Origin: Marivita sp.
GTDB taxonomy: Bacteria > Pseudomonadota > Alphaproteobacteria > Rhodobacterales > Rhodobacteraceae
DNA length: 64,000 nt
Reading direction: 5' to 3'
NCBI RefSeq assembly: GCF_020055675.1
Contig: NZ_JAIPUS010000001.1
Span: 310,001-374,000 of the forward strand
Below, piece by piece: positions 1 to 8,061 of this stretch. Position numbers and translations under genes: made by a program. Under the pieces are notes generated by a model, which was not told where the DNA came from, searched no databases, and saw nothing but the letters and a program-made list of their open reading frames with translations. The stretch's first letter is position 1, and every line of letters begins with the position of its first letter.

Positions 1-1
1 C

Positions 2-556
2 GGCGCCTACCTGATATTCGGGGAAACCTTCTCGGTCACGCAATGGCTCGGCCTGTCGGTCCTTCTGGCGGGGATATTCGGGCTGGCCATCTACAACCTT
101 TTCTTTCTCGTGGCCGAACGCGACACGCTGCCGGTTGCCCTGATGCTGGCCATCGCCACCGGCCTGTTCGTGGCGCTCTACACCACCTATGACGCCTACG
201 GCATCCGCGCCACTGCCGACCCGTTCACCTTCCTCGCGTGGTTCTTCATGATCGACGCCATCCCGATGCCGATCATCGCCGCGCTACGGTACCGCAACAT
301 GGTCCACAAACCCGAATTGGGCCCGCTCGCTGTCAGAGGTATGATCGGCGGGCTGGTGGCCTTTTTCAGCTTCGGCTCCATCATGCTCGCCACGCGCCTG
401 GACCAGGTGGGCGAGGCGGCGGTGCTGCGCGAAACCTCGACCGTCTTTGCCGCCATCATCGGTTGGGTGTTCCTGAAGGACACCGTCGGCCCGCGCAGGA
501 TTGCGCTCATGGCCCTGATCGCGCTAGGGGCTGTCATCGTGGAAATCGGAGGCTGA
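2..556 (+). CDS. EamA/DMT-family transporter, C-terminal part (5' partial)
   Basis: The frame is open from the first bases of the window, so the start lies outside it; about 184 residues are visible. The protein is almost wholly hydrophobic, with at least five membrane segments separated by short charged loops. The end of the chain shows the EamA pattern: a helix rich in small residues, then a loop with GEAAVLRETSTVFAA, then a last helix pair. EamA proteins are inner-membrane drug/metabolite transporters built from two repeats of five helices; the visible part is the second repeat plus a little of the first. The substrate cannot be read from sequence. It ends 3 nt before the ispZ gene, so the two are probably co-transcribed. 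Confidence 0.85.
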   Translation, partial: GAYLIFGETFSVTQWLGLSVLLAGIFGLAIYNLFFLVAERDTLPVALMLAIATGLFVALYTTYDAYGIRATADPFTFLAWFFMIDAIPMPIIAALRYRNMVHKPELGPLAVRGMIGGLVAFFSFGSIMLATRLDQVGEAAVLRETSTVFAAIIGWVFLKDTVGPRRIALMALIALGAVIVEIGG

Positions 557-559
557 GCC

Positions 560-1159
560 TTGACACAACATCACGTCCCGCAATGGCTGAAATCGACATT
601 GGAACTGGGTCCGGTGATCGGCTTTTTCGTCGCCTACCTCTGGCTCAAGGACCGGGTCTTTACCTATAACGGCATCGACTATGACGGGTTCATCGTCGTC
701 ACGGCAGGCTTCATCCCGGTAATCCTGGCCTCCATGGGCCTGCTCTGGTGGCTCACCGGCCATATCAGCCGCATGCAGATCGTCACCGCGGTGCTGGTTG
801 TCGTGTTCGGCGGTCTGACCGTGTGGCTCAATGATGACCGCTTCATCAAGATGAAGCCGACAATGGTCTACCTGCTGCTGGGCGGAGTGCTTGCGATCGG
901 GCTCTTGCGCGGTCAAAGCTATCTTCGCGTGGTGATGGGCGAGTTGCTGCCGATGGAGCAGGAGGGCTGGATGATCCTCACCAGACGCATGACCGCGTTC
1001 TTCCTGTTGCTGGCGGCGTCGAACGAAATCGTCTGGCGCACCCAAAGCACCGAGATCTGGGTCTATTTCGAAACCTTTGTCATCACCGGCGCGACCTTCG
1101 TCTTTTTCATCGCGCAAGCCGGGCTGATCCAGAAATACAGTACCGCCGAGGACGACTAG
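560..1159 (+). CDS. ispZ: Inner membrane-spanning protein YciB / septation protein A
   Basis: This 199-residue protein has the YciB/IspZ layout: a short N-terminal amphipathic stretch (KSTLELGPVIGFFVAY), then five or so membrane helices, with the family segment LNDDRFIKMKPTMVYLLLG near residue 95 and an EIVWRTQSTEIWVYFETF loop near residue 156. Length matches the family (about 180-210). YciB proteins sit in the inner membrane and act in cell-envelope synthesis and septation, probably with divisome proteins; no enzymatic reaction is known. The start is ATG three bases after the transporter stop. The gene is probably in one operon with the upstream EamA gene. Its 3' end abuts a fossil decarboxylase fragment. 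Confidence 0.9.
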   Translation: MTQHHVPQWLKSTLELGPVIGFFVAYLWLKDRVFTYNGIDYDGFIVVTAGFIPVILASMGLLWWLTGHISRMQIVTAVLVVVFGGLTVWLNDDRFIKMKPTMVYLLLGGVLAIGLLRGQSYLRVVMGELLPMEQEGWMILTRRMTAFFLLLAASNEIVWRTQSTEIWVYFETFVITGATFVFFIAQAGLIQKYSTAEDD

Positions 1160-1161
1160 GC

Positions 1162-1479
1162 GCCACGCAGGCGAAAGGCTGCTTCATCGCCGCGTCCGCC
1201 TATCCCCGCCGGTCGATCTTCGTTGACAGAACTGGCCAGCCCCGCCTGTCGGGTGCCCGGCCCTTCACCATCTTCGGGCCGACCTGCGACAGCCTCGACC
1301 GGGTTCCCGGCATCTGGAACCTGCCGGGCGATATCGCCGAAGACGACCATATCCTGATCACCGGGGCCGGGGCCTACAGCCTTGCGCTGGTGACCGCGTT
1401 CAACGGATATGGCACCGCCGGGCTTCTGGACCTGTCGAACCAGCATGTTCGGGCTGGACAGCAGCCTCTCGAAGTCTAG
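1162..1479 (+). pseudogene. Remnant of a type III PLP-dependent (ornithine-type) decarboxylase, C-terminal end
   Basis: A frame without its own start runs from just after ispZ to a stop at 1477-1479. It contains FTIFGPTCDSLDRV, then LPGDIAEDD and GAGAYSLALVTAFNGYGTAG. These match the end of alanine-racemase-fold ornithine/diaminopimelate decarboxylases, where GPTCDSxD carries the active-site cysteine and GAYS...FNG closes the PLP pocket. Only about the last 100 residues of a roughly 380-residue enzyme remain; the PLP-lysine domain is absent. I read this as the tail of a deleted gene. It could be tested by a protein search with the translated fragment. Confidence 0.7.
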
Positions 1480-1519
1480 TGTCGCCCCGGACACAGCAGG
1501 CCCAAGACGCGAGGAACGG

Positions 1520-3817
1520 ATGGAAAAGTTTGGCAAGTCGCAACCCGTAAAGCGGGTCGAGGATATACGATTTCTCAATGGAACGGGCCGCTATGTCGAT
1601 GACATCGCGCCAGCCGGCGCGCTGCGCGGCTATGTCCTCCGATCGTCGGTGGCCCATGCCGATATCGACACGCTGGACGTCACTGAGGCCCGAGATGCGC
1701 CCGGCGTTCATCTCGTCCTGACAGCCGCCGACCTGGCCGAGGCGGGTTACACCGAGGGTCTGTGGGGCACCACTGTCCCCAACCGCGACGGCTCCACGGG
1801 CGCGGCGCCGTTCCGCCCCTTGCTGGCCTCCGGCACAGTCCGCTATGTCGGTGAGGCGGTGGCCTTCATCGTGGCTGACACGCTCGATGCAGCGCGCGAC
1901 GCGGCAGAGCTGATCGAATTCGACTATACCGACAAACCGGTTCATCTGGGCCTTTCGTCCGGCGGGCCGCGACTGCATGACGATGTACCGGAAAACCGGG
2001 CCTTCGATTTCGGGCTGGGGGATGAAGACGCCACCGTGCAGGCCTTTGCCGACGCCCACCGCACCGTCAGGCTCGATGTCGAGGACAACCGCGTCATCGT
2101 CAACGCGATGGAGCCGCGCGGCTGCTATGCCGAGATCGAGGGCAACCGCCTGCATGTCGCCATCAACGCGCAGGGCGTCTGGGAGCACAAGAGACAGCTT
2201 GCGCGCATTCTTGGCATGTCCGAGGACGATATCCGCGTCACCAACCCCGACACCGGCGGCGGGTTCGGCATGAAGGGCATGCCGCATCCGGAAAACTTCC
2301 TGACCGCGATTGCCTGCAAGATGCTCGGTACCCCTGTGCGCTGGATGTCCGACCGCACCGAGGCGATGCTGTCCGACAACGCGGGCCGCGATCTCAGGCA
2401 CACCGCCGAACTCGCTTTCGATGAAACCAACCGCATCACGGCTTACCGCGTGCGAACGGTGGCCAACATGGGCGCATATAATTCGCATTTTGCGCAGGCC
2501 ATCCAGACCAACCTTTTCGCCAAGGTGCTGATGGGCACCTATGACGTGCAAACCACATGGCTGCAGGTCGAAGGGGTCTATACCAATACCACGCCGGTTG
2601 ATGCCTATCGCGGGGCCGGGCGACCCGAGGCGATCTATCTGCTGGAGCGGGTCATGGACCGGGCCGCGCGCGAGCTGGATGTCGACCCGTGGGAATTGCG
2701 CCGCATCAATTTCATCAAGCCGCAGCAATTCCCCTATACGACCGCCACGGGCGAAACCTACGACGTGGGCGATTTCGACCGCGTTCTGACCCGTGCCGAA
2801 ACCTTTGCCGACCGCGATGGCTTTGCCGCCCGCCGTGCCGCGTCCGAAGCGCAGGGAAAGCTGCGCGGGATTGGCCTGTGTTATTATATCGAAAGCATCC
2901 TCGGTGCGCCGAGCGAGGATGTGAAGGTCACCTTCGACGATGATGGTGGTGCGTCGATCTATGTCGGCACGCAATCCAATGGCCAGGGACACGAGACCGT
3001 GTTCACGCAATTCCTGGCCGATCAGACCGGCATCCCGGCTGACAAGATCCGCTTTGTCCAGGGCGACAGCGACCTGATCGCGCGGGGCGGCGGCACCGGC
3101 GGGTCGCGCTCTGTCACCGTGCAGAACACCGTGACACTGGCGGCGGTGGACCAGATCGTCACCGCGTTTACCGGTTTTCTGGCCGACACGCAGGGCGTGG
3201 ATGCCGCCGAGATCAGCTTTGACGACGAACAGTTCCGTGTCGGGACATCCAACGTCACGCCGACGATGCTCGAAGTGGCGCAGATGGCGCGGGACGCGGG
3301 CCGGGAAGACCTTTTGACGTTTGACGCGACGGCCACGCTGGACGGGCGCAGTTTCCCCAACGGCGCGCATGTGGCCGAGGTCGAGGTCGATCCCGAGACC
3401 GGCCATGTCACCGTTGATCGCTATACGGTGGTCGATGATTTCGGTAACCTGATCAACCCGATGCTGGCCGAAGGTCAAGTGCATGGCGGGGTGGTGCAGG
3501 GGATCGGCCAGGCGCTGACAGAGCGCGTTGTCTATGACGAAGACGGCCAATTGCTCACGGCCACCTTCATGGACTACGCCATGCCGCGCGCCGACGATGT
3601 GCCGATGATCGGCTTCAGCACCGAAGCTGTCCCGTCGGTGACCAACCCGATGGGCATGAAAGGCTGCGGCGAGGCGGGCACCGTCGGCGCGCTGGCGGCG
3701 GTGGCCAACGCGGCGCAGGACGCGATGTGGGGGCAGGGCGTACGCAAGGCCGATATGCCGTTCACACCGCAAAGGGTCTGGGGCATGTTGCAGGATGCGC
3801 GCGTCGCCGCTGAGTGA
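1520..3817 (+). CDS. Xanthine dehydrogenase/CO dehydrogenase-type molybdopterin-binding subunit
   Basis: A 765-residue protein of the aerobic CoxL/XdhB family, which hold molybdopterin-cytosine dinucleotide and hydroxylate heterocycles or aldehydes. Motifs in order: an N-terminal hammerhead region (KRVEDIRFLNGTGRYVDD, AHADI), the GGGFGMKG molybdopterin loop near 250, AYRGAGRPEAIYLLERVMD near 365, GTQSNGQGHETVF near 490, GGTGGSRS near 530, and KGCGEAGTVGA near 715, where the glutamate corresponds to the catalytic base. The ATG at 1520 was chosen because the family's conserved N-terminus begins there and GAGGAA lies just upstream; an earlier in-frame start would add 37 unrelated residues from the fossil. 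The usual FAD and 2Fe-2S subunit genes are not adjacent, so it is an orphan. Substrate unknown. Confidence 0.9.
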   Translation: MEKFGKSQPVKRVEDIRFLNGTGRYVDDIAPAGALRGYVLRSSVAHADIDTLDVTEARDAPGVHLVLTAADLAEAGYTEGLWGTTVPNRDGSTGAAPFRPLLASGTVRYVGEAVAFIVADTLDAARDAAELIEFDYTDKPVHLGLSSGGPRLHDDVPENRAFDFGLGDEDATVQAFADAHRTVRLDVEDNRVIVNAMEPRGCYAEIEGNRLHVAINAQGVWEHKRQLARILGMSEDDIRVTNPDTGGGFGMKGMPHPENFLTAIACKMLGTPVRWMSDRTEAMLSDNAGRDLRHTAELAFDETNRITAYRVRTVANMGAYNSHFAQAIQTNLFAKVLMGTYDVQTTWLQVEGVYTNTTPVDAYRGAGRPEAIYLLERVMDRAARELDVDPWELRRINFIKPQQFPYTTATGETYDVGDFDRVLTRAETFADRDGFAARRAASEAQGKLRGIGLCYYIESILGAPSEDVKVTFDDDGGASIYVGTQSNGQGHETVFTQFLADQTGIPADKIRFVQGDSDLIARGGGTGGSRSVTVQNTVTLAAVDQIVTAFTGFLADTQGVDAAEISFDDEQFRVGTSNVTPTMLEVAQMARDAGREDLLTFDATATLDGRSFPNGAHVAEVEVDPETGHVTVDRYTVVDDFGNLINPMLAEGQVHGGVVQGIGQALTERVVYDEDGQLLTATFMDYAMPRADDVPMIGFSTEAVPSVTNPMGMKGCGEAGTVGALAAVANAAQDAMWGQGVRKADMPFTPQRVWGMLQDARVAAE

Positions 3818-4862
3818 ACGCATATTCGGTTGGTTCCGCCGCGCCTTCACGGAGGGCCATTCCAGCGTCTCGCTGCGGCGCGGAGCCCGTGTTCATGTCA
3901 TCATACTCGATGGCACCCTGTCCTCGCTTGAGCGGGGCAGAAAAACCAATGCGGGGCGCCTTTATCACCTGCTGCAAGAGGTCGGCGGAGACCTGTCGCT
4001 GTACTACGAAGCGGGCCTGCAATGGTCCGACTGGCGCAGCATGTCCGACATCGTTGTCGGTCGCGGCATCAACCCGCAAATCCGCCGTGCCTACGGATTT
4101 CTGGCGTCGCGCTACAAACCGGGCGACCAAATCTACTTTTTCGGGTATTCGCGCGGGGCCTATGCCGTCCGCTCCTTGGCGGGCGTGATCGACACCATCG
4201 GGTTGCTCCGCGCCGAACATGCAACGGAACGCAATGTCCGTCAGGCCTATCGCCTGTACCGTTGCAACCGCCCCGGGTCAGATGTTGCAACGCGCTTTGC
4301 GGCGCTCCATTGCCACGAACAGGCGCCGATCCGGGTGGTGGGCGTCTGGGATACGGTCAAGGCTCTGGGCCTGCGCCTGCCGCTGATCTGGCGGATCACC
4401 AATGACGCCCATGCGTTCCACAATGCGCGGCTGGGCCCGTCGATCCAGCACGGCTTTCACGCGTTGGCCTACAACGAACGCCGCATGGCCTATGCCCCGG
4501 TGCTGTGGTCTGCGTCGCCCGGCTGGGACGGTCATGTCGAACAGGTCTGGTTCCGCGGTGTGCATGGCGATGTCGGCGGTCAATTGCGCGGCCATGAAGA
4601 GGCGCGGGGCCTGTCGAATATTCCGCTGGTCTGGATGCTCGACCGGGCGCATCATGTCGGCCTGCCGCTGCCCGAGGGATGGGCCGCGCGCTTCCCGCAA
4701 GACCCGGCCGCCCCGTCCTCCGGCAATTGGTCGGGCTGGGGGATGTTGTTCCTGCATCGCAGGATGCGCAGGACCTGCACCGACCCGTCCGAACGGCTGC
4801 ACGAAACGCTGGACCAGCCGCGGCGCGGCGAAACTCCGGCCCAATCCTGCCGCGCAACCTGA
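3795..4862 (+). CDS. DUF2235 alpha/beta-hydrolase-fold protein
   Basis: This 355-residue protein carries the DUF2235 core: VIILDGTLSS near residue 35, a YEAGLQW segment, the nucleophile elbow GYSRGAYAVRSLAG with Ser119, VGVWDTVKALG (the acid-bearing strand) and VWFRGVHGDVGG holding the candidate catalytic His. DUF2235 proteins are serine hydrolases related to Tle1 phospholipases; many are not T6SS effectors, and nothing here suggests secretion. No signal peptide is seen. The start overlaps the 3' end of the molybdopterin gene by 23 nt, implying translational coupling; another short in-frame start further in cannot be excluded. Physiological substrate unknown. Confidence 0.8.
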   Translation: MRASPLSERIFGWFRRAFTEGHSSVSLRRGARVHVIILDGTLSSLERGRKTNAGRLYHLLQEVGGDLSLYYEAGLQWSDWRSMSDIVVGRGINPQIRRAYGFLASRYKPGDQIYFFGYSRGAYAVRSLAGVIDTIGLLRAEHATERNVRQAYRLYRCNRPGSDVATRFAALHCHEQAPIRVVGVWDTVKALGLRLPLIWRITNDAHAFHNARLGPSIQHGFHALAYNERRMAYAPVLWSASPGWDGHVEQVWFRGVHGDVGGQLRGHEEARGLSNIPLVWMLDRAHHVGLPLPEGWAARFPQDPAAPSSGNWSGWGMLFLHRRMRRTCTDPSERLHETLDQPRRGETPAQSCRAT

Positions 4863-4986
4863 CGAACATGTGACCACACCGCATGGCGGCGGTCCCTTTA
4901 AACCCGGGGCATCGTGATTACCTTGATATCAGAGGCGCGGGCGTGGAACACCCGCTGCCCTTTCACTGTCCCTCGTTCCAACACTG

Positions 4987-5018
4987 GCGCCCAAGGTCTC
5001 CTTGGGCGCTTTTTCTTT
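4987..5018 (+). terminator. Rho-independent terminator
   Basis: A perfect 9-bp stem, GCGCCCAAG at 4987-4995 and CTTGGGCGC at 5001-5009, with a 5-nt loop, is followed by TTTTTCTTTT. It closes the plus-strand unit ending with the DUF2235 gene, or a short RNA in the 125 nt between; I see no tRNA or known RNA family there. Confidence 0.85.
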
Positions 5019-5046
5019 TCGGAGGATGCGTCTATAGGCTCGCGCC

Positions 5047-5514
5047 ATGACCTGTTCCGACGCGCATCTGCGCATGATTCTCCGACGGACCAAGCGAGTG
5101 GCGGTGGTCGGCGTGTCGACCAACCCCGTGCGCCCGAGCTATTACGTGGCGCGCTACCTGTCGCTCAAGGGGTTTACCGTGATCCCGGTCAATCCCGGCC
5201 ACGCGGGCAAGATGCTGTTCGGCTCTCGAATCAAGGCATCCCTGACCGATATCGACAGCCCGGTGGACATGGTCGACATCTTCCGCAAGTCCGAGGCGGT
5301 CCCGGCCATCGTGGACGAGGCGCTGAGCGCATGTCCCGATCTTCAGACCATCTGGATGCAGATCGGCGTCCAACACCCCGAGGCGGCCGCCAGGGCCGAA
5401 GCACGCGGCATCGACGTGGTGATGAACCGCTGCCCAAAGATCGAATACCAGCGCCTCTTCGGCGAGCTGCGCATGGGGGGCTTCAACACCGGGATCATCT
5501 CGTCCAAGCTCTGA
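5047..5514 (+). CDS. CoA-binding domain protein (YccU-like)
   Basis: A 155-residue single-domain protein of the CoA_binding_2 family. It has the Rossmann-type nucleotide loop VAVVGVSTNPVRPSYYVARY near residue 19, the strand VIPVNPGHAGK near 48, and the typical QIGVQHPEAAARAEARGIDVVMNRCPKIEY near 110. The fold is that of succinyl-CoA synthetase alpha subunit domain 1, standing alone; these proteins bind CoA but have no established reaction. Start is the ATG 28 nt after the terminator tail. It faces hisE, with four palindromes between the two genes. Confidence 0.88.
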   Translation: MTCSDAHLRMILRRTKRVAVVGVSTNPVRPSYYVARYLSLKGFTVIPVNPGHAGKMLFGSRIKASLTDIDSPVDMVDIFRKSEAVPAIVDEALSACPDLQTIWMQIGVQHPEAAARAEARGIDVVMNRCPKIEYQRLFGELRMGGFNTGIISSKL

Positions 5515-5523
5515 GGCCGGGGA

Positions 5524-5615
5524 AAGCCCGTTCGAACGGGCTTGGCCACGCGATTTCTAAATCGCGTTTCAAGGGCTTTCGCAAGCCCTTGAAACAAGCC
5601 GCTTCGAAGCGGCTT
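5524..5615. repeat. Cluster of four consecutive palindromes between convergent genes
   Basis: Four different inverted repeats stand back to back: AAGCCCGTTCGAACGGGCTT at 5524-5543 (perfect); 9-bp arms ACGCGATTT/AAATCGCGT at 5548-5567; 13-bp arms starting GTTTCAAGGG at 5566-5578 and 5583-5595; and AAGCCGCTTCGAAGCGGCTT at 5596-5615 (perfect), which reaches into the hisE stop codon. The outer two share a TTCGAA centre. They probably serve as bidirectional terminators or transcript-end stabilisers for the CoA-binding gene and hisE. Confidence 0.8.
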
Positions 5616-5922
5616 ATCCGCGCGCTGCCTTTTCTTTCAGGCCTGATTGCGCCTGCCGCCGGTCAAGTTCGGCCATCACGGCAGACACCGCGACATTCCG
5701 GGACTTCAGCATGACCAGCAGGTGAAACAGCACATCCGCCGCTTCCGAGGTCAGCCGGTCGGGATCATCCCGGACCGCCTCGATCACCGCTTCGACGGCT
5801 TCCTCGCCGAATTTCTCGGCGCATTTCTCCGGGCCCTTGGCCAGCAGCCTGGCGGTCCAGCTTTCGTCGGTGGAGGCCTTGGCGCGCGCCGCCACGATCT
5901 GTTCCAGTTCTTCGAGGGTCAT
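5614..5922 (-). CDS. hisE: Phosphoribosyl-ATP diphosphatase
   Basis: A 102-residue protein with the all-alpha MazG-like HisE fold: [22 protein letters not shown], then [14 protein letters not shown] with the metal-binding Glu residues, then [13 protein letters not shown]. HisE hydrolyses phosphoribosyl-ATP to phosphoribosyl-AMP and pyrophosphate, the second step of histidine synthesis, in the cytoplasm. Length is typical of a stand-alone HisE (not fused to HisI). The ATG at 5922 overlaps the hisF stop by 4 nt, so translation is coupled to hisF. Confidence 0.95.
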   Translation of the reverse strand: MTLEELEQIVAARAKASTDESWTARLLAKGPEKCAEKFGEEAVEAVIEAVRDDPDRLTSEAADVLFHLLVMLKSRNVAVSAVMAELDRRQAQSGLKEKAARG

Positions 5923-6680
5923 GTCAGCCTCACCGGTATCCCTGCATCGGCCATATGCGCCTTGGCCTGACCGATCGTGAATTCCCCGAAATGGAAGATC
6001 GACGCGGCCAGCACCGCGCTGGCTCCGCCCTCGGTCACGCCGTCCACAAGGTGGTCCAGCGTGCCAACGCCGCCCGATGCGATCACCGGGACATCCACCG
6101 CGTCGGAAATCGCGCGGGTCAGCGGCAGGTTGAACCCCGCCCTGGTGCCGTCGCGATCCATCGAGGTGAGCAGGATTTCCCCCGCGCCCTTTGCCACCAC
6201 GGTTTCGGCGAAGGCGACCGCGTCGATCCCCGTGGGCTTGCGGCCGCCATGGGTGAAAATCTCCCACCGGCCGGGGGCCACCGTCTTGGCGTCGATGGCG
6301 ACCACGATGCACTGGCTGCCGAACTGGTCGGCGGCCTCGGCCACCACGTCCGGGTTCGCCACGGCGGCCGAGTTGAACGACACCTTGTCGGCACCCGCCA
6401 GCAGCAGCGCGCGCACATCGGCGACGCTGCGGACCCCGCCCCCCACGGTCAGCGGGATGAAGCATTGCTCGGCCGTGCGGGTGACCACGTCGAACATCGT
6501 GCCGCGGTTTTCATGCGTTGCATGGATGTCGAGAAAGCAGATCTCGTCGGCGCCCGCGGCGTCATAGGCACGGGCAGCATCGACCGGGTCACCGGCGTCG
6601 CGCAAATCGACGAAATTGACGCCCTTGACCACACGGCCATCGGCAACGTCAAGACAGGGAATGATGCGGGTTTTCAACAT
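5919..6680 (-). CDS. hisF: Imidazole glycerol phosphate synthase, cyclase subunit
   Basis: A 253-residue TIM-barrel protein. [23 protein letters not shown] at the N-terminus carries the catalytic Asp of the C-L-D motif; the second catalytic Asp lies in LTSMDRDGT near residue 176; phosphate loops are TVGGGVRS near 80 and ASGGVG near 200. HisF closes the imidazole ring from PRFAR and ammonia channelled from HisH, giving IGP and AICAR. It leads a two-gene unit hisF-hisE. Its partner hisH is 2.2 kb away beyond two plus-strand genes, so the subunits are made from separate transcripts. Confidence 0.97.
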   Translation of the reverse strand: MLKTRIIPCLDVADGRVVKGVNFVDLRDAGDPVDAARAYDAAGADEICFLDIHATHENRGTMFDVVTRTAEQCFIPLTVGGGVRSVADVRALLLAGADKVSFNSAAVANPDVVAEAADQFGSQCIVVAIDAKTVAPGRWEIFTHGGRKPTGIDAVAFAETVVAKGAGEILLTSMDRDGTRAGFNLPLTRAISDAVDVPVIASGGVGTLDHLVDGVTEGGASAVLAASIFHFGEFTIGQAKAHMADAGIPVRLT

Positions 6681-6764
6681 GGCCCTTCGCCTACTCCGAA
6701 GATCGTTGCTTGTGAAGCCTGCATGATGCGCATTATGCCCTGTGCGACAGAAACAGGAGGCCCC

Positions 6765-7523
6765 ATGTCAGATACATTCGCCCAATATCCCAGCCTTTCC
6801 GGCAAGACCGTGTTCCTCACCGGCGGTGCCTCGGGCATCGGGGCTGACATGGTCGCCGCCTTTGCCGCGCAGGGGGCCAAGGTCGGGTTTGTCGATCTGG
6901 ATGCGACAGCGGCACAGACGCTGGCCGACGCGACCCAGGGCACCGTGGTCTGGGAACAGGCCGATTTGCGCGACATCCCCGCGCTGCAAGACGCGTTTGC
7001 CAGGCTCAAGGCGCAGCTTGGCCCGGCGCAGGTGCTGGTCAATAACGCGGCCCGCGACGACCGGCACGATTGGCGCGACGTTACAGCCGACTACTGGGAC
7101 GAACGCCAGGCCGTCAACCTGCGCCACATGTTCTTTGCCATCCAGGCGGTGGCCCCCGACATGATCGACGCCGGCGGCGGGTCGATCATCAACATGGGAT
7201 CGAACAGCTGGTGGGAAGCGGCCGGCAACATGCCCGCCTACACGACCGCCAAGGCCGCGGTGCACGGCCTGACCCGCAGCATGGCGCGCGATCTGGGCGG
7301 GCATCGCATCCGCGTCAACACGGTGGTGCCCGGCTGGATCATGACCGAACGCCAGAAAGAGCTTTGGGCCACCCCCGATGCGCTCGAGGCGCAGCGCGAC
7401 ACCCAATGCCTGCCGGATTTGATCGACCCGGTCTATGTCGCCCGCATGGTGCTGTTCCTCGCGTCCGACGATGCCGCCATGTGCACGGCCAGCAATTACA
7501 TGGTCGAAGCCGGATCGATCTGA
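6765..7523 (+). CDS. SDR-family NAD(P)-dependent oxidoreductase
   Basis: A 252-residue classical short-chain dehydrogenase. It shows the cofactor loop TGGASGIG near residue 20, [14 protein letters not shown] near 88, a serine-bearing strand [11 protein letters not shown] near 138, and YTTAK with the catalytic Tyr/Lys near 155-159; it ends with MVEAGSI in place of the usual VDGG. Start: the ATG at 6765 has a strong AGGAGG four bases upstream; longer readings run antisense through hisF and are artefacts. The acidic end of beta-2 (FVDLDA) points to NAD rather than NADP. Substrate unknown; it sits alone between hisF and a DUF302 gene. Confidence 0.9.
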   Translation: MSDTFAQYPSLSGKTVFLTGGASGIGADMVAAFAAQGAKVGFVDLDATAAQTLADATQGTVVWEQADLRDIPALQDAFARLKAQLGPAQVLVNNAARDDRHDWRDVTADYWDERQAVNLRHMFFAIQAVAPDMIDAGGGSIINMGSNSWWEAAGNMPAYTTAKAAVHGLTRSMARDLGGHRIRVNTVVPGWIMTERQKELWATPDALEAQRDTQCLPDLIDPVYVARMVLFLASDDAAMCTASNYMVEAGSI

Positions 7524-7554
7524 CCCGCAAATCGGCGCTCACGCCATCGTGCAT

Positions 7555-7598
7555 ATCAATTGATGCCCGACTGTCCCACCGTCGCGTGTGACAGTCGG
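7555..7598. promoter_or_regulatory. Palindrome and inverted repeat ahead of the DUF302 gene
   Basis: ATCAATTGAT at 7555-7564 is a perfect 10-bp palindrome. Just after it, CCGACTGTC at 7567-7575 pairs perfectly with GACAGTCGG at 7590-7598. The second arm runs into the GGAGGG ribosome binding site of the next gene. It could be a repressor operator or a hairpin that hides the ribosome site. Confidence 0.5.
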
Positions 7599-7608
7599 AG
7601 GGAATATC

Positions 7609-8061
7609 ATGAAACATGTGCTTTTTGCCGCCAGCCTCGCACTGGCGGCGGCCCCGGGTTTTGCGGGGGACAACGGGCTGGTGCGCAAGGACAGCGCCAT
7701 GGATGTGACCGAAACCGTCGACGCCATGGTTGCGTCGATGCAGGCGGCGGGGATCACTGTCTTCGCCCGCGTCGATCACGGTGCCGGGGCGCAGTCCATC
7801 GGCGAAGACATCGGCGCGTCACAGCTTCTGATCTTCGGCACCCCGAAGGTTGGCACTCCGGCGATCCAGGACGATCCTGTCGCGGGTCTTTATCTGCCTC
7901 TCAAGGTGTTGGTCTTCGAGAACGCGATGGGGGACACCAGGATTGTCTACCAGGACCCGGCGGCGATGCTCGGCGCGCTTGGCGGTGTGTCCGAAGATGC
8001 GCCCTATCTCAGGACGATGTCCGGCGCGCTGGTCCGGTTCACCGACACGACCGCGAATTAG
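7609..8061 (+). CDS. Secreted DUF302-domain protein
   Basis: A 150-residue protein with a clear signal peptide ([20 protein letters not shown], cleavage near residue 19) and a single DUF302 domain: [29 protein letters not shown], then [13 protein letters not shown], then [10 protein letters not shown] and [11 protein letters not shown]302 folds are small alpha/beta proteins of uncertain role, usually periplasmic. The ATG at 7609 is chosen for its GGAGGG site and because the signal peptide starts there. It overlaps the hisA stop by 4 nt tail-to-tail, so there is no room for a terminator between them. An inverted repeat upstream may control it. Confidence 0.85.
   Translation: MKHVLFAASLALAAAPGFAGDNGLVRKDSAMDVTETVDAMVASMQAAGITVFARVDHGAGAQSIGEDIGASQLLIFGTPKVGTPAIQDDPVAGLYLPLKVLVFENAMGDTRIVYQDPAAMLGALGGVSEDAPYLRTMSGALVRFTDTTAN

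Noticed and set aside
1400-3850. 816-residue minus-strand open frame opposite the molybdopterin gene
   Set aside because: Arg/His/Gly-rich translation without domains; it mirrors the codon use of the real plus-strand gene.
4896-4986. Small RNA or tRNA ahead of the terminator at 4987
   Set aside because: No cloverleaf, no T-arm consensus and no resemblance to SRP, tmRNA or 6S RNA; only the terminator is supported.
5955-6764. Long N-terminal extension of the SDR gene
   Set aside because: It reads antisense through hisF; the true SDR start has AGGAGG and the family N-terminus.
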